A DNA stretch of 64,000 bases, taken from Drosophila miranda. Taxonomy: Eukaryota; Arthropoda; Insecta; Diptera; Drosophilidae. Position numbers and translations under genes: made by a program. Under the pieces are notes generated by a model that had not been told where the DNA came from, ran no database searches, and saw only the letters and a list, made by a program, of their open reading frames with translations. The stretch lies in NCBI RefSeq assembly GCF_003369915.1, contig NW_022881614.1, forward strand, positions 6,531,001 to 6,595,000. Reading direction: 5' to 3'. How positions within the stretch are numbered: position 1 is the stretch's first letter; each line of letters opens with the position of its first letter. This document shows, one piece after another, positions 22,530 to 34,290 of this stretch.

Positions 22530-22851
22530 TTAAGATAGATGTATTTTTGGGGCCTCCCAACTGGGCAGTCCGTAGATGAGTACCGTGACTATTGCTGGAA
22601 TTTCTTCGGGCTGGATGCAGGCAAATTGCAGTATGGTGTAGTTGCAGCCGACTCCGCCCGTGAGTATGGTTGCCACCACCACCCGTTCCACTTGACTCTC
22701 GTCCAAGACCAAAATCAGGTTGTGAGGGAGCGTACGCTCCACCCACATTTTTTCCGCCCATCAGTTCGCCGTAATTTTCCCATTGGAGGGACCCGAGATT
22801 ACGTTACTAGAATTCAGATTTTTGACTTTTCTTTATTGACTTTTCAGTTTT
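22530..22851 (-). pseudogene. 3' part of an unidentified convergent gene, copy A
   Basis: The minus-strand frame ends APKIHLS-stop at 22530 and contains LPHNLILVLDES, a Gly/Val-rich hydrophobic stretch (ATILTGGVGCN) and EEIPAIVTVLIYGLP. It overlaps the 3' end of the DHHC gene closely. It is present three times in the window with few substitutions. Upstream in the same frame is a TGA, in all three copies, so the exon boundary or a frame loss lies there. At 22852 it is cut by a giant LTR. The sequence beyond that LTR resumes at 56421 with the same AGGTTAA heptamer, next to an exon with a signal peptide. Confidence 0.5.
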
Positions 22852-22858
22852 AGGTTAA

Positions 22859-23510
22859 GGGGGGGGAAGGCCACGAAGGCTACATGACATTAATTTTATA
22901 TATTATACGGCCCGAGGGGTCTCTAAGCCCCAGGTAGCTAATTATCTTCTTTAAAGGGTGGGGGGGGGGGGGGGGGGGACAAGAACCAAAACCCAACAAC
23001 AACGACGCAGCAGCAGCCAAAACGAGAGAGGAATACACCGAGGACCGAAAACCAACGGCATCGACGCAGCAACGGCGTGAATACACCGAGAAAGCATAAA
23101 ACCCAACGACAACGACGCAGCAGCAGCCAAAGAGGGAGAGGGATACACCAAGAATCGAAATCCAACGGCACCGACACAGCAACGGCGAGGAATACACCAA
23201 GAACCGACACCTAACGGCACCGACGCCAAAACGGGGAGGAATACACCAAGAAACAAAACCCGACAACAACAACGCAGCGGAAGCCAAAGAGAGAGAGAAA
23301 TACACCAAGAGCCGAAACGGTAGCCAACAGCATCAATTCAGCGACGGCCGAAGACGAGAAGCGCCGAAAAGATAAGCCGCCAGCGTCGACGCAGCAACGA
23401 AGCGCTGGAACAGTAAGCCCACAGCAGCAACGGCAGAAGAGAGGGGAAGAGGAGGCTTTCGACGAATACAAGCGTGGGAGTTCAGGGGTAAGCGAGTCTC
23501 TGGACGTGCA
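22859..23510 (+). repeat. Osvaldo-like giant LTR, copy A, left part
   Basis: It starts after AGGTTAA with a G-run, and includes GGCCACGAAGGCTACATGAC, a long G homopolymer at about 22962-22979, then an array of degenerate 50-60 bp units (CAACGACGCAGCAGC, GAATACACCAAGAA). Relative to the LTR at 40798 it lacks a segment after GGCAGAAGAGAG. It stops at TGCA (23507-23510), where errantivirus copy 2 is inserted, and continues at 36618. Confidence 0.75.
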
Positions 23511-24041
23511 AATTAAATAACTGCGGTAGCGGATTGTGTTTTTAAAAAGTTTTTATTTTACTTCTAACTTTACTGATATAGATTTAAGTAGAGGGTCACA
23601 AAGGATTCCGGGCAAAGGGTTTGCGCGATCTTAATTTTTAGCTCGACTTTGCGGTGTCGCTTCTGGATCAAGACTGACTTGAACTTTCTGATCTTTGCAT
23701 CGTTGATCCCTTTCGGGAATAGTTTTTCTATAAACATTTCAATTGATTTCGCCATCCCGAGTATTGGATTTCGTCATCCAAAGAGAGAACTGTAAAATGC
23801 CTAAAGTGCAGGATCTGCAGAAAGCCGGGAGTGAGATTGTTTATGAGAAGCCGGGTGTGGGCAAACATTGGTTTTCCATTTAGGCGAGTGTCAAAGATTG
23901 GGATTGCGGCGGGAGCCCTTGAGATTGTACATCTTAGAAATCAATTAGGCGGAGGCCCAAGGTTGAAATTGTTTTCGTTTTGGAAAGCCAAAGATTGTTT
24001 ACAACTCGTATAAGAGCTCAATAGAATTGGGTACGTTAACT
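23511..24041 (-). repeat. 3' LTR of errantivirus copy 2
   Basis: 531 bp in minus orientation; its small ORF (23755 to 23570) remains open with one Ala-to-Asp difference from copy 1. A CCCCCC stretch at 24042 is the complement of the polypurine tract. Confidence 0.95.
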
Positions 24042-24051
24042 CCCCCCATTC

Positions 24052-24628
24052 TTAAATGTTTCGTCCCGATACATTTTGAAGTTCTGATAGAGCTCTAATT
24101 TCTTCTGACAGTATTTGAATTTTGCTTTCCACTATTTCTTCTGACGGTATTCTTATTGATTTAATAAGTACAAATTTGGTTAATTTATAGCCGAAGTAAA
24201 ATAACATTATCAATATCAAAATGATTAAGAATAATGTTGTTAATGGTAAGGCCGTATTACCTAATGATATAAGGGGATTTAAAATATTAACATTATCAAA
24301 AGAAAATTGCTTATCATTCGATTGTATATAATCAACTAATTCAAAATCGCTATATCTATGATGCGATATATATCTTAGAATTTTACCCTTATCATTTATG
24401 TGGGTTATATTATTTATTACAATTGTGTTGTTGAATATAAGGAGATACGATCCTAACAAAGTAGTATTGTCTACGATATTTTTGCCTGAAACTAATATGG
24501 CACCATCCTGAATGATGTCTATTTCTTTGTTTTTTTCCCTTTTTTTAGTGCAGTTGGCTTTAAAGCCATTAAGTAAATTGGTGAAACAGGTCTTCTGTGG
24601 TAATTGTTAAAAGTTTCACTTTTAAAAG
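24052..24628 (-). pseudogene. env 3' part, errantivirus copy 2
   Basis: Corresponds to the C-terminal half of Env, with the membrane anchor region. A small deletion near 24600 removes about a dozen bases relative to copy 1. The stop codon differs: copy 1 ends earlier, copy 2 reads eight codons further to 24052. The 5' side is cut at about 24629. Confidence 0.8.
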
Positions 24629-24631
24629 CCC

Positions 24632-25399
24632 TTGAGAAAGGCCACTGCGGAAGCACTAACGAAAGCGTTCCGAGAGCGCATCGTGTCCCGGTTTGGCGTG
24701 CCGAAGGTGGTGATCACGGATAATGGCGTCCAGTTCACCAGTAGAGCTTGTAAGAGGTTTTTGGAGCAGATGGGTGTACGGCATCAGTTCCCGGCCCCGT
24801 ACACGCCGCAGGAGAACCCGACGGAGCGAACTAATCGGACAGTGAAAACTATGATAGCTCAGTTCACCGAAGGGAACCAGAGGAACTGGGATGAGAAATG
24901 GCCAGAGATAATGTTGGCCGTAAATTCAGGGGTATCCGAATCCACCGGGTACTCGCCGGCGTTCGTGGTCCAAGGGAGAGAGCCGAGGCTACCAAAGGCT
25001 CTATACGATGACGAAGCGCTTGGCACAGGACAGGGCACGCACACTCCGGACGAGAACGCGGCCAAGTTGAGAGAGGTGTTTCAACTGGTGAGGCGGAATC
25101 TCGAAAGAGCGGCGCAGGACCAGGCGAGGTATTATAACCTGAGGAGGAGAGCGTGGAAACCCACGATTGGAGACAAGGTATGGGCCAAGCAACACCATCT
25201 ATCCAACGCGGCCGAAGGGTTTGCGGCAAAACTGGCCCCGAAATATGACGGGCCCTACACCATAATGGATTTCGTGTCCCCGGTCATTTGTAACTTAAAG
25301 AAGGACAGCGAGAAACGGACGCGGACCGCGCATATAGGGGATTTAAAGCCACAACCCGGGGAAGGAACCCCCAAAACAGGCCCGGGAGCCGAAGCGTAG
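24632..25399 (+). pseudogene. Integrase C-terminal half (Ulysses/Osvaldo type)
   Basis: The frame enters in the catalytic core: RFGVPKVVITDNGVQF supplies the second Asp, and the YTPQENPTERTNRTV stretch the catalytic Glu region. A C-terminal domain follows (KVWAKQHHLS, LAPKYDGPY, ending HIGDLKP) as in chromoviral and Osvaldo-type integrases. The N-terminal zinc-binding domain and first catalytic Asp are lost at the junction with env. The rest is open and well conserved. Confidence 0.85.
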
Positions 25400-26601
25400 A
25401 CGACGCACAAGGAGGGGCAACGGGCGAGGCATACGGAGAAGGGTGGACGAGCACGGAAGACAGAGACTAACGGCAGGGGCAGAAAGGAGAGTCCCAGCTG
25501 GATGCCACGCAGGACAAGGTCGTACGAGTTACTCTTACAACTAGGGTTCAATAAAACTAAGAACCACGCGTGTCACGCAGGACATGAATCGCCCACAAGG
25601 GAGGAGCGGGTGGCCCAACTTGATGCCACGCAGGACAAGGCCGTACAGGATGCTCTTACAACTAAGGTTCAGTAAAACGGAGCAGCAGACGGCGGCCGGC
25701 GGACCAATACAGCTGGACCTACAAGAAAAAAAAAGGGAGGATTAGCTCGTCAGCCAATTGGAACTGATCAAAGGCAAAGAAGGTAGAAGACACCCGGGTT
25801 ACCACTATCCCGGGGGGGCGGGTTGCGTGGTGCGTCGACGGACGAGGGGGCGCCCGAGAAGGGGGTTCCGAGATGAGCAGAAGTTCGGGTCCGGGTCCAG
25901 GGCATAGAAGCCAGCTGCTAACGTCGGGGATGGCGGGACAAAAGCGGATGCCGCCCGTGCGCGGTCTACCGGCTGGGGAATCGGATGATCCCTGGGTCCG
26001 AGGCGCTGCACGAGTGACATCCGCGTCTAAGCCGATCCAGAGACGGGCGGAGCTGGCCACGGGGGGCGGGCCGATGTTTGGCAGCACGGGCGAAAGGTCG
26101 GAGGACCTATTGGTCACGGGCTGGGAGATCGGTCAGCACCCTGGACTGGAACCCAAGGACGGGCTGGAAGAAAGGCAAGGTGAGATGAGGAACCCAAGAA
26201 CTCGGGAGGCTTACCAGATCCAAGGCGGAGCCGGGCAACACGTCGCCAGACCTGGAAGTAGAAAGGGACAAAAAAAAAAAATAAAAAAAAGGGGAAAAGG
26301 AAGAAAATTGGGAACCGGAGGAAAGCTAACAAAATTAGGGGGCACCCTAAGGTTAACGCGGCGAGAGGCGCGGATAACTTTCAAAACGGGAGCGAGCGAG
26401 AGAGCCAGCTGGAAGGCAAGAGAGAGCCGTCCCACGGGCCCATGTAAGGCACCGTTACATGGAACGGTGAACACCGGCACGAGCCCTTATAAAGGCGGGA
26501 GCAGCGCTCGATCAGGTCTTTTCAAAAGTTGACCACGTGGAAAAAAAGAAAAAGGGTTAGATGCAGCAGCATTTAATGAGGTACCTAGCGAAGCAGCGAA
26601 A
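25400..26601 (+). other. Region between integrase and ORF X, with TATA-like site
   Basis: The sequence contains two imperfect direct repeats (GATGCCACGCAGGACAAGG at about 25502 and 25621, each followed by CTCTTACAACTA). An open frame at 25873-26532 has a low-complexity, basic composition and is not recognised. CTTATAAAGG at about 26487 followed about 30 bp later by TCAGGTCT resembles a TATA box and initiator upstream of the next ORF. Confidence 0.45.
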
Positions 26602-27944
26602 ATGGATTCGCCGCGGGTATCAGGCTATGGGTTATACGCAAAGTCGGCGGCCAGGCGTACCAGGTCGAGCGCGAGGAGCAAAGGTCGAGTAGGAGTAGGT
26701 CCCCGGAGCTACAATTGTTGGCCTCACCGCTAGTGTCAACCGCGGGATCCATGGGACCGACGGTGTCCCCCATGGTATCGCCGGGGTACACCGAGGCGGA
26801 AAGTGACCTAGAATTGGTGAGCTGGGAGCCGGCGCCACGGAGAGAACGCAGACGCGAGGAGCCCCACCCCAAGCGCGAGGAGCCCCGGACCAGCAGTAGC
26901 AAGGAGCCCCGCACCAGCAAGCGCGAGGGGCCCCGCTCCAGCAAGCGCGAGGAGCCCCACACCGGCAAGCGCGAGGAGCACCGGGCCAGCAGACGCGAGG
27001 AGTCCCGCACCGGCAAGCGCGAGGAGCCCCGGACCAGCAGGCACGAAGAGCCCCGCACCGACAAGCGCGAGAAGCCCCACCCCAGTAAGCGCGAGGAGCG
27101 GCCTGAGGGAGGAAGGAGGGGGCGCACGGAGACGCGGAAGGAGGAGCCCAGTGAGCGGGCCTCGAAGCGGGCGTCCACGCGTTCGACGCGTACGGCCAAG
27201 GAAGAGGGCGCGCGGCGAGGGGATCAGCGGCCGACAGACCCACAGGTCGAGGAGCCGCAGCCAACGCCGGCCGAAACCGCGGTCAAAGAGCCGCAGACAA
27301 CGCCGATCGAGACCGCGGTCAAAGAGCCGCAGTCAACGCAGGCCGACATCGCGGAAGATAACGCGGCCGCTGAGGCACGACGCCTCGCGGAATGGCACCG
27401 GCGGTTCGCGCTGGCCGCGGCGGCGGAGGAGCGGAGACAACGGCGTGTATGGGAGGACGCCTTGACGCTGGCAAAGAGGCTGAAGGCCACGCAGGAGGCT
27501 GAAAAGGCGGCGCAAGAAGCGGAGGCGGAGCGCCACGAGCGAGACGTCGCGCACCAATGGCGGTGTATTAGCCGGGTCGACGCAGCGGAGCGAAGGGAGA
27601 CGGCGCGTCTGCGGGCGGAAGCGGAGAAGGCAAGGGCGACGCGGGCGGAGGGCGCGGCCGGCGGGCTGGCGGTGATCTCCAGCGACGAGGAGGAGGCGGA
27701 GTGCCCACCAGCGCCGAAGGCGGCTCGAGTCCAGTCGCCCGAAGAGGAGTGGCAGGAGAGGCTACGACGAGCCGAGGTGGAGGAGGAGGAGCTCTGGCAG
27801 CCACCCCCTGAACACGTCGAGTCCGAGGAGGAGCCACGGCCGCAGGCCCCACCGTCACCGGGGGCAGAGGAAGAGCTGTTCCGGCGTCGGCCGCCGGCTG
27901 ACGACGCGCGCGGTCAAGGGGGTCAGCAGCAGCAGCGTCAGCAT

Positions 27945-27976
<32 letters not shown>

Positions 27977-28775
27977 TCAGCAGCATCAGCAGCAGCAGCA
28001 GCAGCACTGCCACGGGCCACAGGGAGCCGCCATCGGGCCGTTCGTCTCGCAGGAGGTGCGCTCCGCGGTGCGAGACGGCATGATGTGGCACGTGCAAACG
28101 CTGCACATATCGTGGGCCTCTGGGCCCGCGCCCCAGCAGCCCGGGCAAGAAGCGAGGGAGGCTCGACTGTGGGAGGAGGCACCACGCGCCAGTGACGAGC
28201 GGGACCCGAGGCGGCGGGCACGGCCACAGGAGTCGACAGGCCCAGCGGTGGCACCCACCGCCGAAGAGGTGCCCGAGGAGGCGCCCGGGAGGACGGCAGA
28301 GGTCGAGACGGAGGGCACGACGAACACGCCAACATCACTGACGGCGGAGGGCCCAGCGGCGGCGCCCGAAGCCGAGGTGGCGGCCGACGGCGAAGCGGAT
28401 GACGGCGCAAGAGCAACGGCGGAAGCGAAGAAGGACGAGGCCGCGGACCAACACTCACCTGAGCCTTGGCGATGGCCGGAACCCGGCCAGGGCGAGCGTC
28501 CGAAGCTGGGCCGACAGGCGTCGTGCCCAGGGGAGCGGGCGGAGGCGCGCCGGCCCGAGCTCCAGCGCCAGGCATCGTGGCCCCAGACGAGGTCGGCGGA
28601 CAACTCACGGTGGCGGGCCGTCAACCGCGAGGAGTGGCCGGCCGTCGTCACGCGCTCTCTCGCGCGGATAAAGCCAACCGCGAGGAAGGTGAAGCGTCTG
28701 GTCAACGACGGGGGCGTCCGGTACCGGCTATTGGTGTCCACCGACCGGCAGGAGGTATTCCGGGCTAGTTATTGA
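26602..28775 (+). CDS. Large Glu/Arg-rich ORF of unknown function (ORF X)
   Basis: A long frame open from at least 26601 to the stop at 28773-28775, about 690 residues or more. An ATG at 26602 is in another frame; the first in-frame ATG is at 26751. Visible regions: repeats of K/REEPRTS-type decapeptides (about 26865-27110), an Ala/Glu/Arg-rich coiled-coil-like region, a CAG-encoded polyglutamine tract near 27925-28010, and a C-terminal segment that looks conserved (WPAVVTRSLARIKP, RYRLLVSTDRQEV). There is no signal peptide, membrane helix or zinc knuckle, so neither Env nor a standard Gag. Its position after integrase is where env would be. Function unknown. Confidence 0.5.
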
Positions 28776-28867
28776 GGAGAAAAGAAGAGTAGAGAAGAAG
28801 AATGGAGAAGAAAGTAACTTAAAACAAGAACAAGTAAAAAAGGAAAAAAAAAAACAAAAAAAAAGGG
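28776..28867 (+). promoter_or_regulatory. Purine-rich tract, probable polypurine primer
   Basis: Almost pure A/G sequence ending in an A-run and GGG immediately before TGTTTTAAAG. This is the expected position of a polypurine tract at the edge of a 3' LTR. Confidence 0.5.
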
Positions 28868-30437
28868 TGTTTTAAAGAAAAAAACATGGTCTTACCTTGC
28901 AGCAGAGGGACAGCGGGGAATCGGGGGAGCTTGAATGAAGGCGGCGGAAGGCGTCAAAGCGGGGGGAAAACTTACCCGAAGCATCCAGAGGGCCGGCGGA
29001 AAGCAGGCGGCCCAGCGAAGGGTAGTAGAAAAAACCAGACGCGCACAAGGTAAACGAAGAAAACACCCGGCATCGCGAGAAAATGGTACGTTTCCAGTCC
29101 ATTGAGGAATTCGCGATCCGGAAGTAGAATACGCACGCTGCGACATATCGAGTAGAGCACAGAAACGACCCTACGCTGTATCGAGTGGAGCGTAAGGGCA
29201 ACGCTGTGTCATATCGAGTAGGTCAGAATAGCGACCGTATCCTATACCGGGCGGGGCAAAGGAAAAAAGCTCCTATGCGAACTATCGGTAAGGGGGAATC
29301 GAATCGATCGCGCTCATCGGAGAGGGACGGCAACACCGCAAGGCGTGAAGCCGAAAGAGGGCGCCAGGGGGCACCCGGGTCGAGAACAAAGCACGCGCAC
29401 CGGTCGCGCGGGGCTTTTGAAGCATCCCAAACCTGGGACGCGGAAAACCGGGGTTTTCCACCAATAAAAGAAAGGGGGAAGTGTGAGGAAAGGTATTCCC
29501 ACACGTAGGGGGCAGTGCAGGGTTAAGCGCTAACGGCCGTTATCCGGGGATATCCGGAGGCGGCGAATTCCCGAGGAGAGCTCTCCCGGGGACCCAAGAT
29601 GAGAGGGGAGGACCCCTGGAGAGAGAGCCGCGGGATGACGGGATCGGGCCGGCAGTGGCCCAGCGCATGACCAAATATGGTCATGAGATCACGCCACCAG
29701 CCAGGTCCCGTTGGAAAGCGACAAGGGAATGAAGGAACGCCGATGGAAAAATACGGGCACCGCATGGCGGAAAGTGCCGTTAGCGCCAGGCGGCATCGGC
29801 GGCGCTGACGCAGAAGCGAGCCTATAAGAGGAGGGCCGCGACCAGGAACAAGGGACAGTCAGCAAACGGAGCTAGCAAGAGTGAAGTGCACAGTGAGTGA
29901 CAAGAGTGAGACCAAGCGAAGGGAAAAGAGCGTTAGAGGATCACACGTTGTGTGAGGATTGAGAGGCGGACTCGAGCGTGAAGCCAAGAGCCAAAGACCC
30001 CAATCCCTTGAACCAACGGTGCCACGCTTGACGCGCAACCCACCAGGAGTGAGGCACCCTCGGGCCGCAAAGCCAAGGGAGTCGAGTGAGAGCGAACGCG
30101 TCAGGCGCCTGACTGAGAGGCGGATTTGGGCCACGTGCCAAGTATCGCTAGCCCCAGTCAGTAGAGCCGGCGGTGCCACGCTCTGCGACGCCGTGGGGGG
30201 CCCAGGGAGCGCCACGCTCATCGAACCCCAGAGGAGAACCCCGAGGAGGACCCGCACCGGAGTCGGAATAGAGTAAGATAGACTTAAGATACCAATAAAG
30301 CATACTAGCATACCAGTACAAGACCCAACCCGTGCCATCTTACTTGTCGTCGGGGCAACATACAAATATTGTTGCAGCGAGCCTACCGACCGCTGAGCCA
30401 GCCCAGCTGCATCAGACGGGAAAAGAACGGAACGTTA
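28868..30437 (+). repeat. Probable 3' LTR of the GC-rich element (about 1.57 kb)
   Basis: Starts TGT after the purine tract and ends near TTACA at 30436. It contains CCTATAAGAGG at about 29821 followed by a plausible start site, and AATAAA at about 30293, in the order promoter, poly(A) signal, U5 expected for an LTR. Only one copy is present, so the limits are inferred. Confidence 0.5.
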
Positions 30438-30750
30438 CAGTACCTAATTCATTTATCCCCCTTTCATTCCGTTTTGGAACTAATTCTGAAATCATTAATT
30501 TTAATAGACTTAAGTCCATTGATATTTCCCACTCATCGTCTGAATTAATTGATTTGTTGACATATTTGGATTCTTTATCAATTATCTCTCTATAAAAACT
30601 CAAATTAGTAATATGGAAAAGTTCAGCGTATGTTTCATAAGTGTAAACGTCTCTGTCGTCTTTGAGCAATAGATAGTCACTATGCGTATAGTCAATTACT
30701 TCCGAAGTCGTCAATATAACAAAAGTCAGTATTAGTATATTCGCATACAT
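30438..30750 (-). pseudogene. env 5' part, errantivirus copy 2
   Basis: N-terminal Env with the signal-like start at 30750, nearly identical to copy 1. It is cut after the RG-IN-LG pattern, in the middle of the putative fusion-peptide region, at the junction with the GC-rich element. Confidence 0.85.
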
Positions 30751-30768
30751 TTTCTGGAAAAAAAATCT

Positions 30769-32072
30769 TTAATATTTGATGTTATCTTTATGTATAATTC
30801 TGTTTCTATTGTTGATTATAATTTTATTCGGTCGATTTTCTTTGACTACCTGCTTTTTGTATCGGGATTGAAGTTCATTTCTTTCCCCGAATTTCTTTTC
30901 ATAAACTACTTCTCCTATTTTATAATCTTTTTCTCTTCTATCTTTGTTATGTAGCTTAAGCATTTTGGTCTGAGCTTCCTTAAGTTATATTGGATTATGC
31001 TTGTGTTCTATTTTGTTATACAATATGTCATATAGCATTTGATTGGTCGTTGAATGTATCGTCAGGTTATATTTCAGTACCGCCCTTATTATTATTTCTG
31101 AATAATCTGTTAGATTTAGTTCATCCTTGATGCACCGCGCTATTTCTGTTAGTGTGGAATGTACCCTTTCTACCTGACCATTTGAGGTGCTGTGGCTGGG
31201 ATCAGCATAATAAATAGTTAAGTTACTTCTTTGTATGAATGATCTAAATTGTGCTGAAGTAAAGCTTGGTTCGTTGTCAGTCATTAAAGATGTTGCTAAC
31301 GGAAAGTGTTGCAAAATTTCCATTACCTTATTTTCAATGTTTAATTTACTTTGAATTTCCTTGACCACCAAGTATTTGGAATAAGAATCTATACAAGTTA
31401 TGAATGTTAGGTTTTGGGCATAGTATATGTCTAAGTGTAATTGATCTCCTTCTTTTGCTGGAATGGGAGCTTCCCCAATTGGAATTTTTACAGGGTGTCT
31501 GTGATATTTGTTTTTGTTACAGATCTCACAATTTTTTATATATTCTTTTAATTTTTTGTGCAGGTTTGGCCAATAATACAGCTTAGTTATTTGCTTGTAA
31601 TTTTCGTCTAGTCATCTATGGGCTCTGCAATGTGTTTCTTCTATAATTATAGCTTTATCTTCTGAATTTACTACATCTTGGAGGAACTTTCTCGTGAAGA
31701 GAAATTTATTTATGAAGTTTTCCTTTAGCTTATTTTGGATAAGGTATAAATCTTCTAAAGTGCAGTGTATTCCTGTGGTTAAGTGAGGCTGAATAAATTC
31801 TTTTAAAATGATTAGCAGATTGTCTACCGTATCAAATTCAATAATATGTCGGGTATTTTCATAAACTCTTACTAACTCATGAACTGTGAATCTCCCTTGC
31901 GCTAATAGTAGCTGCTGTTTAAATTGGTTTAGAGGCTTGCTAGTCTCTTGAATGACGTTTTCAAAACTACTCTCTGCTGAATGCTAAGTATTTATGTCTG
32001 ATTCTGATTCTGTCTGGTCGACATCACTATCTGTCATATGATTTATTTTAATCCGAGATAAAGCGTCCGCTA
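30769..32072 (-). pseudogene. Integrase region, errantivirus copy 2
   Basis: Homologous to 16728-17942 of copy 1, including the TGA in the zinc-binding region (around 31614). It differs further by a frame break near 30985, where the sequence after NPI shifts. Not expressible as a full protein. Confidence 0.85.
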
Positions 32073-34270
32073 CTACGTTAGTTGAGCCTGGCTTATAAAT
32101 GATTTTGGTGTGAAACTTTCTATGAAGTAATACCAACGTTTCATTTCAACATTTGGATTTTTTTGCGACATTGCAAAGGACAAAGGTTGGTGATCTGTAT
32201 GTATTTCAATTCCACTCACTCCGTATAAATAATTTCGCAAATTTTTAATGCCCATACAATAGCTAATAATTCCTTTTTATTAGTAGCATATAACTGCTCG
32301 GTTTTACTTAAAGTTTTAGAAATAAATGTTATGGGATTCCCATCTTGCGACAAAACTGCACCTATTGCTATGTCCGATGCATCTGTGGTTAATGTGAATT
32401 TTTTATTGTAATCTGGTTGTACTAATTCAATATGTGCTATTAAACTGTCCTTTAAATTATTAAATGCTCCCATTGCTGGTTCATCCAGCTGTATTAATGT
32501 TTTCTTGGATGCCCTTCGTGAAACTTTCCCATTTACTCCACTGAGATATTTTGTTAATGGTTTGGCAATTGTAGCATAATTTCGGACAAATTTTCTGTAA
32601 TACCCTGTTAGTCCTAAGAAGCTACGTAGCTCTCTGATATTTTTAGGAATTGGATAGTTTTGTATTGTGGAGATTTTGTCTGGATCTGTTTTAATGATAT
32701 TTTGGGAAACAATGTATCCCAGAAACTTGGTTTCCAATTGAAAGAATTTAGACTTTTCTAGGGAAATTTTCATGTTAGCGTTTTGCAATATCTGTATTAT
32801 ATGAATTAGATCTTTATAATGTTGTTCTATAGTTTTTGAAAATATTATTATATCGTCCATATAGACGTGACAAGTTTTCCCAACTTGTTCTCTAAGTATA
32901 TCGTCCATTGCCCTTTGGAAAATTCTGGGAGCGTTCGTCAATCCCATAGGCATTCTTAGAAATTCATATTTGCCGTTATTTATGGAAAAAGATGTTTTTT
33001 CAATATCTGATTCCCTCATTAAAATCTGATAGAAACCTGACTCTAAATCAATGGCCGAGAAATACTTTGCCTTACCTAAATTGGCAAGGATTACTGAAGG
33101 ATCTTGCATAGGGTATCTATCCGGTATGGTGTTTTCATTAAGTTTCTTAAAGTCTATTACTAATCTATGTTTAGGAGTTCCTTCCTCATTTACTCCCTTC
33201 TTTGGTACTACTATTACCGGTGAATTATATGGGCTTTTACTAGGTCTGATTATACCTTCATCTAACATTTTACTTATTTCGTTATTAACGAAATCGTTAA
33301 CCGAATAAGCGTATGGATACTGCTTGCCATATACCGGTCTATCATGTTCAGTGTTAATCTCTCCTTTTATATCCGTTCTGAACGGTAACTGTAAATTTAT
33401 ATTGGCATGGTCTTCTTCGATGATAGATACCATTTTCTCTCTGAGATTTTCTAAATTGTCCTCCTTGTAGGTTATTGTGTTATACAATTTCATTTTTTTC
33501 AATTCAGAATTTGCATAATTTTGAATGTCGGATATTTCTACGACGGCGCGTTCAGGATTTTTGCATCCCAAACTTTTAAATTGTTCATTGTCGGATAATT
33601 CAACGACGGCGTGTTCAGGATTCTTTAATCCCAAACTATTCGAACTTTTAGTGTCGGATAATTCAACGACGGCGTGCTCAGGATATTTTAATCCCAAACT
33701 ATTAAAACTTTGGATGTCGGATAATTCAACGACGGCGGGTTCAGGATATTTGAATCCCAAACTATTGACGGATAATTCTTCGTCGGCGTTCTCAGGATTT
33801 TTTGATCCCAAGCTATATAAACTTCCTTCTACCTTTACTGAATCACTTTTCATTTCTTTTTCTTCTTCAAAATATTTTTTTATTATATATTCCTTCAACG
33901 GAAGGATGGTTTTTCCTTCTATAAAGGTTAATTTGTTTAAAGAAAGGACCTCGTCATATATTAGTTTCTCCTCATTGTCTTTATAACTTAAAGTCCCCTT
34001 TCCTGTATCAATAACAAATCCGATTTTCTTTAATAGGTTAAATCCTATTAGTAAATCTGCCTCCATTCCATCTATTTCATAAAACACTTGTTTTGTGTTG
34101 AAAATAGTTATATTATGGAAATATTTAATTATTGAAAACCCATTCACTGTAGCAACTTTTTTATAAATTGATAATTCTTTTTTATTTTCGTAAATTCCCT
34201 TTTTTATATAACAGAAAGTTGCTCCCGTATCTATCAAAACTTTTAATTCTCTGTTTATATTTTTATCCAA
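32073..34270 (-). pseudogene. pol: protease, RT, RNase H, errantivirus copy 2
   Basis: The same 684-codon frame (34270 to 32216) as copy 1, with protease LIDTGATF, the tandem peptide repeats (33525-33810), RT with YMDDIII, and RNase H. It breaks at the same A-run as copy 1. The following frame (32255-32073) breaks again near 32105, where copy 1 has one more A. Confidence 0.9.
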
Positions 34271-34290
34271 TCTTTTTAAGTAGGGCAGAC

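Larger units (their letters stand above)
24629..30437 (+). mobile_element. GC-rich Ty3/gypsy element, 5'-truncated, inside env of copy 2
   Basis: The segment lies in the opposite orientation to its host and is far more GC-rich. It holds the C-terminal half of an integrase (24632-25399), about 1.2 kb of noncoding DNA, a large Glu/Arg/Ala-rich ORF, a purine-rich tract, and a region with LTR-like promoter and polyadenylation signals. The integrase resembles those of the Ulysses/Osvaldo type. gag, protease, RT and most of the integrase are missing, and about 520 bp of env is missing at the junction, so this is not a simple clean insertion. Confidence 0.75.

Noticed and set aside
22880-23471. Long minus-strand frames rich in Cys, Leu, Ser and Val (also at 39399-39949, 40821-41255, 53922-54320)
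   Set aside because: They are complements of the CAACGACGCAGCAGC array in the LTR; composition bias and tandem repetition explain them.
27568-28741. Long minus-strand frames opposite ORF X
   Set aside because: GC-rich antisense shadows, composed largely of Ala, Pro and Arg, with no motif; the plus-strand frame has the better protein character.
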